48,257 nucleotides of DNA, taken from the NCBI GenBank assembly GCA_964489715.1, contig CAZBAK010000010.1, positions 1-48,257 of the forward strand, written 5' to 3'. Within the stretch, counting starts at the first letter, position 1. Each line of letters begins with the position of its first letter. Below, piece by piece: positions 7,108 to 16,265 of the stretch. This stretch comes from Tissierella_A sp964489715 (GTDB lineage: Bacteria; Bacillota; Clostridia; Tissierellales; Tissierellaceae). Under the pieces are notes generated by a model that did no database searches, was not told the DNA's origin, and was given only the letters and a program-made list of their open reading frames with translations. The translations under genes were made by a program, and so were the position numbers.

Positions 7108-9327
7108 GTGTTAAATATAGAAGGTGTAGTAGAAGATATTATATTTAGAAATGAAGAAAATGGCTATACTGTTGCAAAACTTTCTACTTCAGATGGAATG
7201 GTTACTATAGTGGGGAATGCAGCCTTTATAAATATAGATGAAATGGTAGAAGTAGAAGGAGAATGGATATACCATGATACTTTTGGAGAACAACTTAATT
7301 TTAAAACCATTAAGACCACAGTACCTTCTACTTTAAAGGGAATTGAAAATTATCTAGCTTCAGGACTCTTACCCTATGTGGGACCTAAAACTGCTAAAAA
7401 TATAGTAGATGAATTTGGCAAGGACTCCCTAGATATAATTCAATATAATCCAGAGAAATTAAAGTCCATTCCTGGAATTGGAGAAAAGAAGATTGAAAAG
7501 ATAACCCAAGCCTATGAAGAACAAAGAGAGATCAAGGATATAATGGTTTATCTACAGGGCTTTGACATTACAGTAAATAATGGTATAAAAATATATAAAA
7601 AATATGGCAAGAACACTATAAATGTGGTAAAGGAAAATCCATACAAATTGTCTGAAGATGTATATGGCATAGGATTTAAAACTGCAGACAATATAGCTAG
7701 AAATATGGGTATAGTTATAGACTCTCCCTATAGAGTAGAGGCAGGTCTTAAGTATATAATGATGAAGAGCTCAGGAGATGGGCACTGCTATCTACCTAAG
7801 GATGAACTAATAAGAAAGACAGCAGGTCTTCTAGACTTAGATCTATCTCTAGTAGAAGATGCCATTCGAGATCTAATATTTAAGAAGAATTTCCATATGG
7901 TAAATGAAGAAGATAGAAGCATTATATACTATATGCCCTTCCATATAGCTGAAAACAATGTTGCTAAAAAGATTGTAGATCTTTCCAAGGTGGATTTTAA
8001 GGAAATAGAGATTGATCTTGAAGAGGAAATAAAAAAGATAGAAAAAGATGAAGATATAGAATTTGATGAAAAACAATTAACAGCTATAAAAGAATCCCTA
8101 GAAAATGGCTTTCTTGTAATAACAGGCGGGCCGGGTACGGGGAAGACCACCACTATAAATGCTATTATAAAGATATTTGAGGAATTGGAGATGGAGGTAG
8201 TCCTAGCTGCTCCAACAGGAAGAGCTGCCAAGAGGATGACTGAAACTACAGGTAGGGAAAGTAGGACCATCCATAGACTGCTTGGCTTTTCCTTTATGGA
8301 AGAAGATATGGGCTTTAATAGAGATGAAGATAGTCCCATAGAAGCTGATGTCTTGATAATAGATGAGTCTTCCATGATAGATATACTACTTATGAATAGC
8401 CTATTAAAAGCTGTAAATGAAGGCACCAGAATAATCCTAGTTGGAGATATAGACCAGCTGCCAAGCGTAGGTGCTGGAAATGTTCTTCGTGATATTATAA
8501 GTTCTGAAAGTATAAAGGTTGTAATGCTGGATAAAATTTTCAGACAGGCAGAAGAGAGTATGATAGTAGTAAATGCTCACAAGATAAATAAGGGGGAAGC
8601 TCCTCTTTTAAATGAAAAAAATAAGGACTTTTACTTTCTATCTCAAGTAAACCCTCTATCAAGCTTAGAGACCATAATAGAATTAAACAATAAAAGGCTT
8701 CCTGATTTTTATGATTATCATCCACTTAAGGATATTCAAGTTTTAACTCCTATGAAAAAGGGAGATGTGGGAATAAATTCCTTAAATAAAAAGCTTCAAG
8801 AAACTTTGAATCCAAAATCTATCTTTAAGGCAGAAAAGAAGATTGGTGATGAGATCCTTAGAGTGGGAGATAAGGTTATGCAAATAAAGAACAATTATAA
8901 TCTAGAATGGACAAAAGATATAGGGGGCATTAAAGCAGAAAAAGGCCAGGGAGTATTTAATGGAGATTTTGGCTATATTGAGTCTATAGATCACGAGGAT
9001 AATATAGTAAAAGTTATATTTGACGATGAGAGAGTTGTAGAATACGGGTTTAACTCTTTAGATGAATTAAAGCTTTCCTATGCTATAACAATTCATAAAT
9101 CCCAGGGAAGTGAATTTCCCGTAGTTATAATTCCAGTTCACTGGGGACCACCCATGCTTTTAACTAGAAATCTAATCTATACAGCAATAACAAGGGCAAG
9201 AGAACTTGTAGTATTGGTAGGAGAAGAAAGATATCTTCAAATGATGATAAAAAACAATAGAATTGTCAAAAGATATTCAAGTCTTGATAGAAAGATAAGA
9301 GAATATATAGAAGTCTTCTACAATTAA
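7108..9327 (+). CDS. recD2: RecD2-type ATP-dependent 5'-3' DNA helicase
   Basis: RecD2 is a superfamily 1B helicase found in bacteria with or without RecBC and is linked to repair and replication-fork maintenance. The protein has an N-terminal OB-like domain and helix-hairpin-helix repeats (IPGIGEKKIEK and VYGIGFKTADNIA). These precede Walker A GGPGTGKTTT (near residue 340), Walker B LIIDESSMID, and the helicase C-terminal motif TIHKSQGSEF. The longer frame opens upstream at 6994 inside the YvrJ gene. The GTG at 7108 is preferred because of its GGAGGTGAT ribosome site and because it follows the promoter and terminator, giving 739 residues, close to family length. comF follows after 11 nt. Confidence 0.94.
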   Translation: MLNIEGVVEDIIFRNEENGYTVAKLSTSDGMVTIVGNAAFINIDEMVEVEGEWIYHDTFGEQLNFKTIKTTVPSTLKGIENYLASGLLPYVGPKTAKNIVDEFGKDSLDIIQYNPEKLKSIPGIGEKKIEKITQAYEEQREIKDIMVYLQGFDITVNNGIKIYKKYGKNTINVVKENPYKLSEDVYGIGFKTADNIARNMGIVIDSPYRVEAGLKYIMMKSSGDGHCYLPKDELIRKTAGLLDLDLSLVEDAIRDLIFKKNFHMVNEEDRSIIYYMPFHIAENNVAKKIVDLSKVDFKEIEIDLEEEIKKIEKDEDIEFDEKQLTAIKESLENGFLVITGGPGTGKTTTINAIIKIFEELEMEVVLAAPTGRAAKRMTETTGRESRTIHRLLGFSFMEEDMGFNRDEDSPIEADVLIIDESSMIDILLMNSLLKAVNEGTRIILVGDIDQLPSVGAGNVLRDIISSESIKVVMLDKIFRQAEESMIVVNAHKINKGEAPLLNEKNKDFYFLSQVNPLSSLETIIELNNKRLPDFYDYHPLKDIQVLTPMKKGDVGINSLNKKLQETLNPKSIFKAEKKIGDEILRVGDKVMQIKNNYNLEWTKDIGGIKAEKGQGVFNGDFGYIESIDHEDNIVKVIFDDERVVEYGFNSLDELKLSYAITIHKSQGSEFPVVIIPVHWGPPMLLTRNLIYTAITRARELVVLVGEERYLQMMIKNNRIVKRYSSLDRKIREYIEVFYN

Positions 9328-9338
9328 GGGGGATAAAG

Positions 9339-10001
9339 ATGGATTATATAGACCAGCTTTTAGAATTTATTTTTCCCAGCAAGGAAATCTGCTTGTTTTG
9401 TAAAGAGAGCGATCTTTCCTTGGAGGGTTTTATATGTAAGTCCTGTAGTGAAAATATTAATATGGTAAATAGGGAGGTCTTTTTAAATCCTGAATATATT
9501 GAAAGAGCTTATTATGCCACGGTCTATGATAAATTTATGAAGGAAATTATAAAAAGATACAAATTCAATGATAAGTCCTATCTATATAAGCCATTAGGCT
9601 ATATACTGGCGTCTACAATGGATGCAAAAGATATAGGGGATGGAATAGACCTTATTAGCTTTGTCCCCTCTCACAGAAGGAAGGAAGCCATGAGAGGCTA
9701 TAATCAAGTAGAACTTTTAGCAAGATATATAGCTAAGAGATATGGAATAGAGATATTTAAGGGTTTGATAAAGATAAGACATACCCAGGATCAACATTTT
9801 TTAAAAGAAGAAGCTAGAAAAGATAATCTAAAGAGTGCCTTTAAGGTTAAGAGAAAAGAAGAGATAGAAGACAAGAGAATACTCTTAATAGATGATATAT
9901 TGACAAGTGGAGCTACTATGGAGGAGTGTGCAGGTGAGCTTAAAAAAAATGGGGCAAGAAGCATTATAGCCCTTGCCCTAACATCTGGTAGAAAACTTTA
10001 A
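9339..10001 (+). CDS. comF: ComF-family phosphoribosyltransferase-like protein
   Basis: The 220-residue protein starts with a zinc-finger-like region (CLFCKESD...CKSC, residues ~17-38). It continues with the conserved RGYNQVELLA motif and ends with the PRPP-binding loop LLIDDILTSGAT (near residue 185). This is the ComF architecture. In naturally competent bacteria ComF helps bring single-stranded DNA into the cytoplasm, but many non-competent Firmicutes carry it. It is cotranscribed with recD2, a DNA-handling pairing. Its stop overlaps tail-to-tail with the convergent YihY gene. Confidence 0.9.
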   Translation: MDYIDQLLEFIFPSKEICLFCKESDLSLEGFICKSCSENINMVNREVFLNPEYIERAYYATVYDKFMKEIIKRYKFNDKSYLYKPLGYILASTMDAKDIGDGIDLISFVPSHRRKEAMRGYNQVELLARYIAKRYGIEIFKGLIKIRHTQDQHFLKEEARKDNLKSAFKVKRKEEIEDKRILLIDDILTSGATMEECAGELKKNGARSIIALALTSGRKL

Positions 10002-10909
10002 AGCTTATCAACTAGGTCTGTAAGTAGACTTTTTTCTTCTTGAAGTTTAAATCCAAACTTTTTAAAATAAGCTATGGTAGCATTTATCTCTCCTCCTAGT
10101 ACAATTACAATGCTACTTATATAGATCCAAATATAAAGAAGTATTATACCAACAAGACTTCCATAGGTAACTGCATAATTTCCAAAGTTATTTACATAAT
10201 ATGAAAACAGTATGGAGGTTAGCATCCAGCCAAGAGTTGTAAATATGGCTCCTGGCAAGGCACTTTTAAATGTTATTTCATAGCGCTTGTTTTTAGAGGG
10301 ACTAAACTTATAAAGAAGTGCAAATATAAGTATCATATATAGGAGTGGGATTAAAATCCTAATATAAGACCAAAGTATCTTTGAGAATGCACTTAGGCCT
10401 AAAAGTGTAAAGAGTTTATTTGTAAGTAGTTCTCCAAAAACCAAGGTTAAAAAAACCAAGATTATTAAAACTAAAAGAGCTATGGTAAAGAAAAAAGACA
10501 TTATTCTAAGTTTTATATAGGATCTACTTTCTCCGTGATCATAGGCTCTATTTATAGCTCTCATAACTGCCTTGATTCCAGCTGAAGAAGACCAAACTCC
10601 CAAGATGGCAGAGATAGATAAAAGACTCTGACTACTGGTGGTGGCTATTTCCCTTATAAATCCTTGAAATAAATTTTGAATTTCATTTGGAAGATAGAGC
10701 ACAGCATCTTGTAAAATATTTTGCTTGACATAGGGAGTGTAGCTTACAATATTCAAGAGCATTATAATAAAGGGAAAGATTGAAAGTATTAAAAAGAAGG
10801 TAAGCTGAGTTCCTGACATAAATACTTCATCATCTTTTATCCTAAAGATCAATTGATCTAAAAATATTATAGGCTTCATATGTGTAAGCTTCTGCAAAAA
10901 AGATTCCAA
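9998..10909 (-). CDS. YihY/BrkB-family inner membrane protein
   Basis: The ~303-residue protein has about six hydrophobic segments and YihY-family signatures: FMSGTQLTFFLILSIFPFII near the N-terminus, a central ILGVWSSSAGIKAVMRAINRAY, and a late AVTYGSLVGIILLYIWIYIS. Members were once misnamed ribonuclease BN; the true function is unresolved. The frame could open at a GTG at 10918, but that codon overlaps the AGGAGGTGG ribosome site. TTG at 10909 has the right spacing and is preferred. It lies 17 nt downstream of the S9 peptidase gene in a minus-strand operon. Confidence 0.88.
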   Translation of the reverse strand: MESFLQKLTHMKPIIFLDQLIFRIKDDEVFMSGTQLTFFLILSIFPFIIMLLNIVSYTPYVKQNILQDAVLYLPNEIQNLFQGFIREIATTSSQSLLSISAILGVWSSSAGIKAVMRAINRAYDHGESRSYIKLRIMSFFFTIALLVLIILVFLTLVFGELLTNKLFTLLGLSAFSKILWSYIRILIPLLYMILIFALLYKFSPSKNKRYEITFKSALPGAIFTTLGWMLTSILFSYYVNNFGNYAVTYGSLVGIILLYIWIYISSIVIVLGGEINATIAYFKKFGFKLQEEKSLLTDLVDKL

Positions 10910-10926
10910 TAAACCCACCTCCTAAA

Positions 10927-12924
10927 CTACCATAGATACTTCTCAAACCAATCTCTTATTTCTTCTAGTCTTTTAATCCTGTTTTTAGGCTTACCACTTC
11001 TGCTAAGTTCGTGGTTTTCTTCTTTAAACAAGCATAGTTTTGTTTCTACTCCATGATACTTTAGAGCCGTAAACATTTGAAATGCTTCTGATATTGAACA
11101 CCTATAGTCTTCTTCTGAGTGAATAAAGAGAGTAGGTGTGGTGACCTTATCTGCATATTTTAAGGGAGATGAGTCCCAGAGCTTATTGAAATCATTCCAG
11201 GGAGTAGCAGACATTTGATCATCTACAAAATAGTAGCCTATATCCGTGGTCCCAAATTTAGAAATCCAATTTGAAATGCTTCTCTGTGAAACAGCTGCTT
11301 TAAATCTATCTGTATGACCTATGATCCAGTTGGTCATAAAGCCTCCATAGGAACCACCCATTATACCTATCCTATCCTTATCTATAAAATGATATTTCTC
11401 CAATACAAGGTCTGTAAAATCCATAATATCCTTATAGTCATTTGTTCCATATTTTCCTCTTATATCTGCAAACTTATCTCCCCTACCATCGCTACCCCTA
11501 GGATTACAAAAAAAGACAATATATCCTTCATTAGCTAGATATTGCATCTCATGAAAGAAAACCTCCCCAAAGGCAGTCTTTGGACCACCGTGTATATTCA
11601 AGATGGCTGGATATTTTCTTCCAAGCTGAAAATCTATAGGCTTCATAACCCAACCTTCAATCAATGTTTCATCCTCTGTTTTAAAGGTAAGTTTTTCAGG
11701 TATTGAAAGAGTTTTTTCATTCATAATCCATTGATTGTAATTTGTTATCTGTAATTCATTTCTATTGTTTAAGAGATATATCTCTTGGAGTCTTAAGCTT
11801 CTAAGGCCTATAAATTCCAAATAACCATTTTTTACAGTTATTGAATCAATACTTCCCTTTCTGTAGGTTAGCTTTTCTATATTTCCCTCCTTATCAATCC
11901 TATTTAAAAATGATGAATCACCTTCTGTGGTTACAAAATATAGAAAATTACCATCTACTTTTATAGTGGAATACTCTCCATAGCGGCAGTCACTTCCAAT
12001 TGAGTTTATTATGCTAAAATTAAAGCTGTCCTTTGATATTTTCTCAGTTATATTTCCATCCTGGCTAGTTATATAAAATACTGGATTTTGATTTAATCCA
12101 AAGTCCTTCATATCTGTCCCAATAAATATTATCTTTCCTTCTAAAAAGTTAGCATAGGAATAATTGAAATTATCATAGGGTGATATCTTAAGCAATCTAT
12201 CATTTTCTATATCATAGGTTTGAAGATCTGTATAAGAATATTTTTTATCTATATAGGAATTGCTTATAAGAACTATATTGTTTTTATCCCTACTCAATCT
12301 AAAATCATATACATCTGTAAAATCGTCAGTTGCCTTTGTAAGTCTATCTTCTTCTATATTGTATATATAGAGGGCATTTCTTATCTTATTTGTAAAGCCC
12401 TGGCCATTTCCCCAAAATGGTATTTCATCTAGGACTTGAAAGTCTGAATCCCCTTTTAAATCCAGCAAAAATTGATCTTTTTCTTCTTGGTTAAGATCTA
12501 TAAAATTGGAAAATTTGGGATCGAATTCTGCTGTAAAAGCCAGTGTTTCATTATTTATCAATTTCATAGACTTTATATTTAAATTCAATTCAAATAGTTT
12601 TACAGGCTTTTTTTGGTAGATATCTATTTCGTAGATGCTTGTAAAGGCCTCTTTCTTTTTTCTTTTAGACTTATCCTTAGGACTATGATCTGTAAAGATT
12701 ATAGTTTGTTCATCTTTCCAAATAAAATTTGTGTTTTCTTCTAGGTCTATAAGATTTTCAGTAGTTTTATAGGTGTTGTCTAAAAGTTCTATACTAGAAT
12801 TATACTTATTTTCACTTATATCTATTTGACTTTTAATAAAGGCTGTAAAATTAGAATTTGGCGAAAATTCAAGTGATGATAAATACTTATAATTGATAAA
12901 GTCATCTAAAAATAACTTTTCCAT
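10927..12924 (-). CDS. S9-family prolyl oligopeptidase / acylaminoacyl-peptidase-like serine peptidase
   Basis: The 665-residue protein has an N-terminal beta-propeller-like half and a C-terminal alpha/beta-hydrolase half. The catalytic triad is visible: Ser525 in IMGGSYGGFM, Asp606 in HSEEDYRC and His638 in KEENHELS. NIHGGPKTAFG marks the oxyanion region and FCNPRGSDGRGDKFA follows, as in S9C peptidases. No signal peptide is seen, so it is probably cytosolic and trims short or N-acylated peptides. The ATG has a clear AGGAGGTAGTT site. It is the middle gene of the unknown-S9-YihY minus-strand run. Confidence 0.9.
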   Translation of the reverse strand: MEKLFLDDFINYKYLSSLEFSPNSNFTAFIKSQIDISENKYNSSIELLDNTYKTTENLIDLEENTNFIWKDEQTIIFTDHSPKDKSKRKKKEAFTSIYEIDIYQKKPVKLFELNLNIKSMKLINNETLAFTAEFDPKFSNFIDLNQEEKDQFLLDLKGDSDFQVLDEIPFWGNGQGFTNKIRNALYIYNIEEDRLTKATDDFTDVYDFRLSRDKNNIVLISNSYIDKKYSYTDLQTYDIENDRLLKISPYDNFNYSYANFLEGKIIFIGTDMKDFGLNQNPVFYITSQDGNITEKISKDSFNFSIINSIGSDCRYGEYSTIKVDGNFLYFVTTEGDSSFLNRIDKEGNIEKLTYRKGSIDSITVKNGYLEFIGLRSLRLQEIYLLNNRNELQITNYNQWIMNEKTLSIPEKLTFKTEDETLIEGWVMKPIDFQLGRKYPAILNIHGGPKTAFGEVFFHEMQYLANEGYIVFFCNPRGSDGRGDKFADIRGKYGTNDYKDIMDFTDLVLEKYHFIDKDRIGIMGGSYGGFMTNWIIGHTDRFKAAVSQRSISNWISKFGTTDIGYYFVDDQMSATPWNDFNKLWDSSPLKYADKVTTPTLFIHSEEDYRCSISEAFQMFTALKYHGVETKLCLFKEENHELSRSGKPKNRIKRLEEIRDWFEKYLW

Positions 12925-12937
12925 AACTACCTCCTAT

Positions 12938-14617
12938 TTATTTTATAAAATCTTTTAAAACTATTAGATTGTTTTTATTTGTATTAATGATCTTGTCTAA
13001 ATAAGTGCTTGCTCTTTTTCCAAGACTTGTAATAGTAATTTCGTTTTTTCTATCATTGTCATAGTTTATTAAACCTAACATCTTTAGAGAGCTTCCACAG
13101 GACTTAAAGAAGTCCTTCTTGCCTACTAGAAACAAGCTAGAAGAATACTTTGTTAGCATATTCATCTTGGAAATTCTACTTAGAAGGGTCATCTTAGTGT
13201 CTCTTTCTTCATCCCTAGTAAGCTTTTCTAATATATTGTTAAAGAGAATAATATATTTTTCATTATCATCTAGTAAAAGATAGTCCATGGATCTTTTATT
13301 AAAAAATATCTTTCTATCTTCTATCTCTAAAATTTCTAAGTCTAAAGCTATATTATAAAATAAATCGATGGTAGAAAAGTTCTTTTGATTTGGGGCCTTG
13401 CTTTCAATAGTATCTTTATTTTCAAGACTCTCATTTATCTGGAACAGGTCTGCCCTCTTTATCTTTTTATTTTTAAGGGTTAGATCCATATTATTGGCCT
13501 CTATATAGAGAAGAAATAAGTCAAAGTCTCTTATAAAGTCCAGAGCCCTATGATTTAATACATCCTTAATATAATAGGAAAAATTTCTATCCATAATAAA
13601 ATTAGCATCATATGAGTTCAATTGTTTTACATATTTAAAGGGATTTTTATTTATAGAAAGTAGTTCTAAATAGATAAACTCATAATCCTTAGATTTTTTA
13701 CTTAAAAAATTAAAGTATAATTTTAAAGTTTTAATATAAGATAGGAGTTCGCTTTTAACAGCTATTAGACCTTCTTCTATGGCTGAAGTAAAAAAATCAT
13801 CTAGATTTAAATCTTTTAATTCCTTTGCGTCCATATCTTCACTGGCTAGATAGAATTCTACTATATTAGAGAGATTTGATATTTGCTGATCTACATTATT
13901 TTCGTCCATTTTAGTGCTAAGATAGCTTTCAAACTCTTCAAAGCCCTCCAACCCATCTAATTCATAAAAATCTAGACCTTCTTCATTATCCAATAAATTG
14001 AAAATGATATCATCGTAAATTTTATATAGGTTTAAAGCAAATCGCTTTAGGTAGTTTTTCATGGCAAGACCTTTGATTTCAGTTCTTGTAAGATTGAAAT
14101 CATAAAGTACCTTCTTTATAAAATCATATTTAATAGAAGAGGGAAGATAGTTTATATCACCTATAAAACTATAGTCATTTAGGCCCTTTGCTATTCTAGA
14201 AAAAACATACTCTCCTTCTTTTATTATATTAGAGAGTTCAGGTTCTATAAGATAGAAGTGTTTTTCTGTAAAAATATCCTTTACATAAACTCTTTCCTCC
14301 TCATATTTAATTATCTTGAACAAAGATACATAAGAGTCTTTTCTTTCTTCTAGAATTGTCCTCTCCTTCTTGCTAAGATCCTTTGAATTTTCTTCTAGAA
14401 ATTTTTCGGTAAAGGTCTTACCATCTTTATGAATATAGTCTAAACTTAGCCAAATATTAAAGGCTATATTGTTTTCCGTATCATAGAAGTAAGAATATTC
14501 CCTATCAAGTTCTTCAATTACATTGCTTAAATTTATGTTTGTATATATATATTTAAATAGTTTTTTAGTTACATCTAATTCTATTTTTTTGGTTTTTTTA
14601 TAATTTGCTGAGCTCAT
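12938..14617 (-). CDS. Uncharacterised 559-residue protein with a C-terminal winged-helix-like region
   Basis: I do not recognise a named family. The protein is soluble and very rich in Lys, Glu, Asp, Asn and Ile, with no signal peptide or membrane segment. Residues ~85-165 look like a small beta domain (SLFKIIKYEEERVYVKDI, then YVFSRIAKGL and SFIGDINYLPSS). This resembles the region found in SEC-C-associated Firmicute proteins, but there is no SEC-C cysteine cluster at the C-terminus. The last ~60 residues (FKSCGSSLKMLGLINYDND, then ITITSLGKRASTYL) read like a winged helix. ATG has an AAGGAGG site. It is the first gene upstream of the S9 peptidase, 13 nt away, so the two are coexpressed. Confidence 0.75.
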   Translation of the reverse strand: MSSANYKKTKKIELDVTKKLFKYIYTNINLSNVIEELDREYSYFYDTENNIAFNIWLSLDYIHKDGKTFTEKFLEENSKDLSKKERTILEERKDSYVSLFKIIKYEEERVYVKDIFTEKHFYLIEPELSNIIKEGEYVFSRIAKGLNDYSFIGDINYLPSSIKYDFIKKVLYDFNLTRTEIKGLAMKNYLKRFALNLYKIYDDIIFNLLDNEEGLDFYELDGLEGFEEFESYLSTKMDENNVDQQISNLSNIVEFYLASEDMDAKELKDLNLDDFFTSAIEEGLIAVKSELLSYIKTLKLYFNFLSKKSKDYEFIYLELLSINKNPFKYVKQLNSYDANFIMDRNFSYYIKDVLNHRALDFIRDFDLFLLYIEANNMDLTLKNKKIKRADLFQINESLENKDTIESKAPNQKNFSTIDLFYNIALDLEILEIEDRKIFFNKRSMDYLLLDDNEKYIILFNNILEKLTRDEERDTKMTLLSRISKMNMLTKYSSSLFLVGKKDFFKSCGSSLKMLGLINYDNDRKNEITITSLGKRASTYLDKIINTNKNNLIVLKDFIK

Positions 14618-14664
14618 AATGCCTCCTTAGATTTAATCTACTTTAGATGAATATCTTCAATAAC

Positions 14665-14670
14665 ATTATA
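14665..14670 (-). promoter_or_regulatory. Possible -10 box of the unknown-S9-YihY operon
   Basis: TATAAT on the minus strand lies ~48 nt upstream of the ATG at 14617. The -35 region (around 14688-14694) matches poorly. It sits just downstream of the CorC terminator, where a new promoter is expected. Confidence 0.4.
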
Positions 14671-14700
14671 CACCATTGCTATTATAAGTTCTAATAGCAA

Positions 14701-14739
14701 AATAAAAAAGATGAGACTAGGTAAGAATTCTCATCTTTT
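14701..14739 (-). terminator. Terminator of the CorC-type gene, overlapping its stop codon
   Basis: On the minus strand the arms 14739-14729 and 14716-14706 (AAAAGATGAGA / TCTCATCTTTT) form a stem followed by a T run. The 5' arm encodes the last codons of the CorC gene, and the stop codon lies inside the hairpin. Confidence 0.75.
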
Positions 14740-15961
14740 CGATTCTGTTTTTTTCTATTTTTTCTATTATAAATTGTATATTGTCATATTCAATAATTTC
14801 TTCTTCATCTGGAAATCTTCCAACTATACCTATGACAAAACCACCTATACTATCAAAATCTTCAGATTCTATATTGGTTCCTATAAGATCATTTAATAGG
14901 TCTATCTTCATACTTCCATCTACTATATATTCATCTTCTTTTATTACCTGTATCTCTTCATTGCCTTCATCATATTCATCAGTTATTTCCCCTACAATTT
15001 CTTCAACCAAGTCCTCAGTTGTTATCATACCTGCTGTTCCACCGTACTCATCTAAGATAATGGCTGTTGGATAATTGTTTTCTCTCATCTCTTGGAAGAG
15101 CTCCTGGGTAGACTTAAACTCATAAGTAAAAAATGCAGGTCTCAAATAGTCACGAATATTAAAGTTTTCCTTATCTTCCATAGAAAATATAAGATCCTTT
15201 ACATGCAATATTCCCACTATATCATCAATATCTTCTTCATATATGGGAAGGCGGGAAAAAGTTTCTTCTTTAAAAAGCTCAACCAGGTCCTGGTAGGATG
15301 AGTTTATATTTAAGGCAGCCATATTTGTTCTAGGCGTCATAACATCCTTGGCCTGGGAATCACCAAACTCAAACACATTATAGATCATCTTTGTTTCCCC
15401 TACTTCTAAGACTCCTTCTTCATGACTTACATTTACTATGGTCTTTAATTCATCCTCTGTTATTAGTGGTTGAATCTTAGATGTATTGCCTCCTAGAAGC
15501 TTTATAAGGAAGTTTGTTACTGTGGTTAAGACATATATAATTGGGCTTAAAATATAGGTTATAAAGTATATAGGCTTGGATACTTTTAAAGCTGTTTTTT
15601 CTGAGTTTTGAGCAGCTAGTGACTTTGGAGTAATTTCCCCAAATATAAGAACTAAAAGTGTCATTATACCTGTAGATATGCCTATACCCTTGTTTCCATA
15701 CAACTCTATGGCTATAGAAGTTGCAAGAGCTGATGCAGCAATATTTACTATATTATTTCCTATTAGGATGGCACCCAAAAGTTTATTTGGTTTTTCAATT
15801 AGTTTACTTACAAGCATTGCATTTTTAACTCCATCGTCTACCATTTGTCTTAATCTTATCTTGCTTAGGGAAACCAAAGCAGTTTCAGAAGAAGAGAAGA
15901 ATCCTGATAGTCCAATTAAAATAATTAGAGTTATAAATTGTAGGGTCAAACCCGAGGGCAT
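14717..15961 (-). CDS. CorC/HlyC-family membrane protein with CNNM and paired CBS domains
   Basis: This is a 414-residue protein. It has an N-terminal CNNM membrane domain of about four segments (starts LTLQFITLIILIGLSGFFSS; includes GNNIVNIAASALATS and IFGEITPKSLA). A CBS pair follows (VMTPRTNMAALN, then LDEYGGTAGMITTEDLVEEI), and it ends with a CorC_HlyC domain (DFDSIGGFVIGIVGRFP). The family includes Mg2+/Co2+ transport or efflux proteins (MpfA/YhdP-like); the common 'hemolysin' label is historical. The ATG follows AAGGACGTG. It is divergent from hpf, sharing a 300-nt intergenic region that holds a DnaA-box cluster. Confidence 0.9.
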   Translation of the reverse strand: MPSGLTLQFITLIILIGLSGFFSSSETALVSLSKIRLRQMVDDGVKNAMLVSKLIEKPNKLLGAILIGNNIVNIAASALATSIAIELYGNKGIGISTGIMTLLVLIFGEITPKSLAAQNSEKTALKVSKPIYFITYILSPIIYVLTTVTNFLIKLLGGNTSKIQPLITEDELKTIVNVSHEEGVLEVGETKMIYNVFEFGDSQAKDVMTPRTNMAALNINSSYQDLVELFKEETFSRLPIYEEDIDDIVGILHVKDLIFSMEDKENFNIRDYLRPAFFTYEFKSTQELFQEMRENNYPTAIILDEYGGTAGMITTEDLVEEIVGEITDEYDEGNEEIQVIKEDEYIVDGSMKIDLLNDLIGTNIESEDFDSIGGFVIGIVGRFPDEEEIIEYDNIQFIIEKIEKNRIEKMRILT

Positions 15962-16046
15962 AAAATCACGTCCTTAATTTTTTAGATATTACATTATATT
16001 ATACCTAATATTATGACTTTAGGAAAGAAAAAGATTGAAATTATAA

Positions 16047-16137
16047 TTATTCACAAAAATATGAACAACTAACAAGCTTATCCACATAAAAGAAGAGATA
16101 CATACATTAATCCACAGAGTTACCAACATTATCCACA
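16047..16137 (+). promoter_or_regulatory. Cluster of four DnaA-box-like sites between the CorC gene and hpf
   Basis: Three sites match the DnaA-box consensus TTATNCACA exactly: 16047-16055 (TTATTCACA), 16078-16086 and 16129-16137 (both TTATCCACA). A fourth at 16108-16116 (TAATCCACA) matches 8 of 9. All four point the same way at intervals of 31, 30 and 21 nt, roughly two to three helical turns. There is no dnaA or dnaN in the window. They lie just upstream of the hpf promoter, so they could regulate hpf or the divergent gene, or titrate DnaA. Confidence 0.7.
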
Positions 16138-16191
16138 GTATGATCCTAGGAATTGTTAACAAACTATCAAGAAGTTTTCCAAATTAAAATG

Positions 16192-16200
16192 TGATATAAT
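16192..16200 (+). promoter_or_regulatory. Extended -10 promoter element of hpf
   Basis: TGATATAAT gives a perfect TATAAT (16195-16200) with the TGn extension. No strong -35 box is seen at 17 nt. The leader to the hpf ATG would be ~60 nt. Confidence 0.55.
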
Positions 16201-16265
16201 ATAAACATTGGGTACTATAGTAATATATAGGTTACACAATACTTATATTGAAAGGAGCTGTATAG

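Noticed and set aside
14781..15977. Plus-strand frames opposite the CorC-type gene
   Set aside because: They are low-complexity Ser/Ile-rich antisense shadows without ribosome sites. The same holds for the other antisense frames over secA, tex, groEL and the ABC-F gene.
16153..16162. TTGTTAACAA palindrome upstream of hpf as a Rex operator
   Set aside because: Rex sites in Clostridia need the two halves separated (TTGTTAA-N4-TTAACAA). Here the halves overlap with no spacer.
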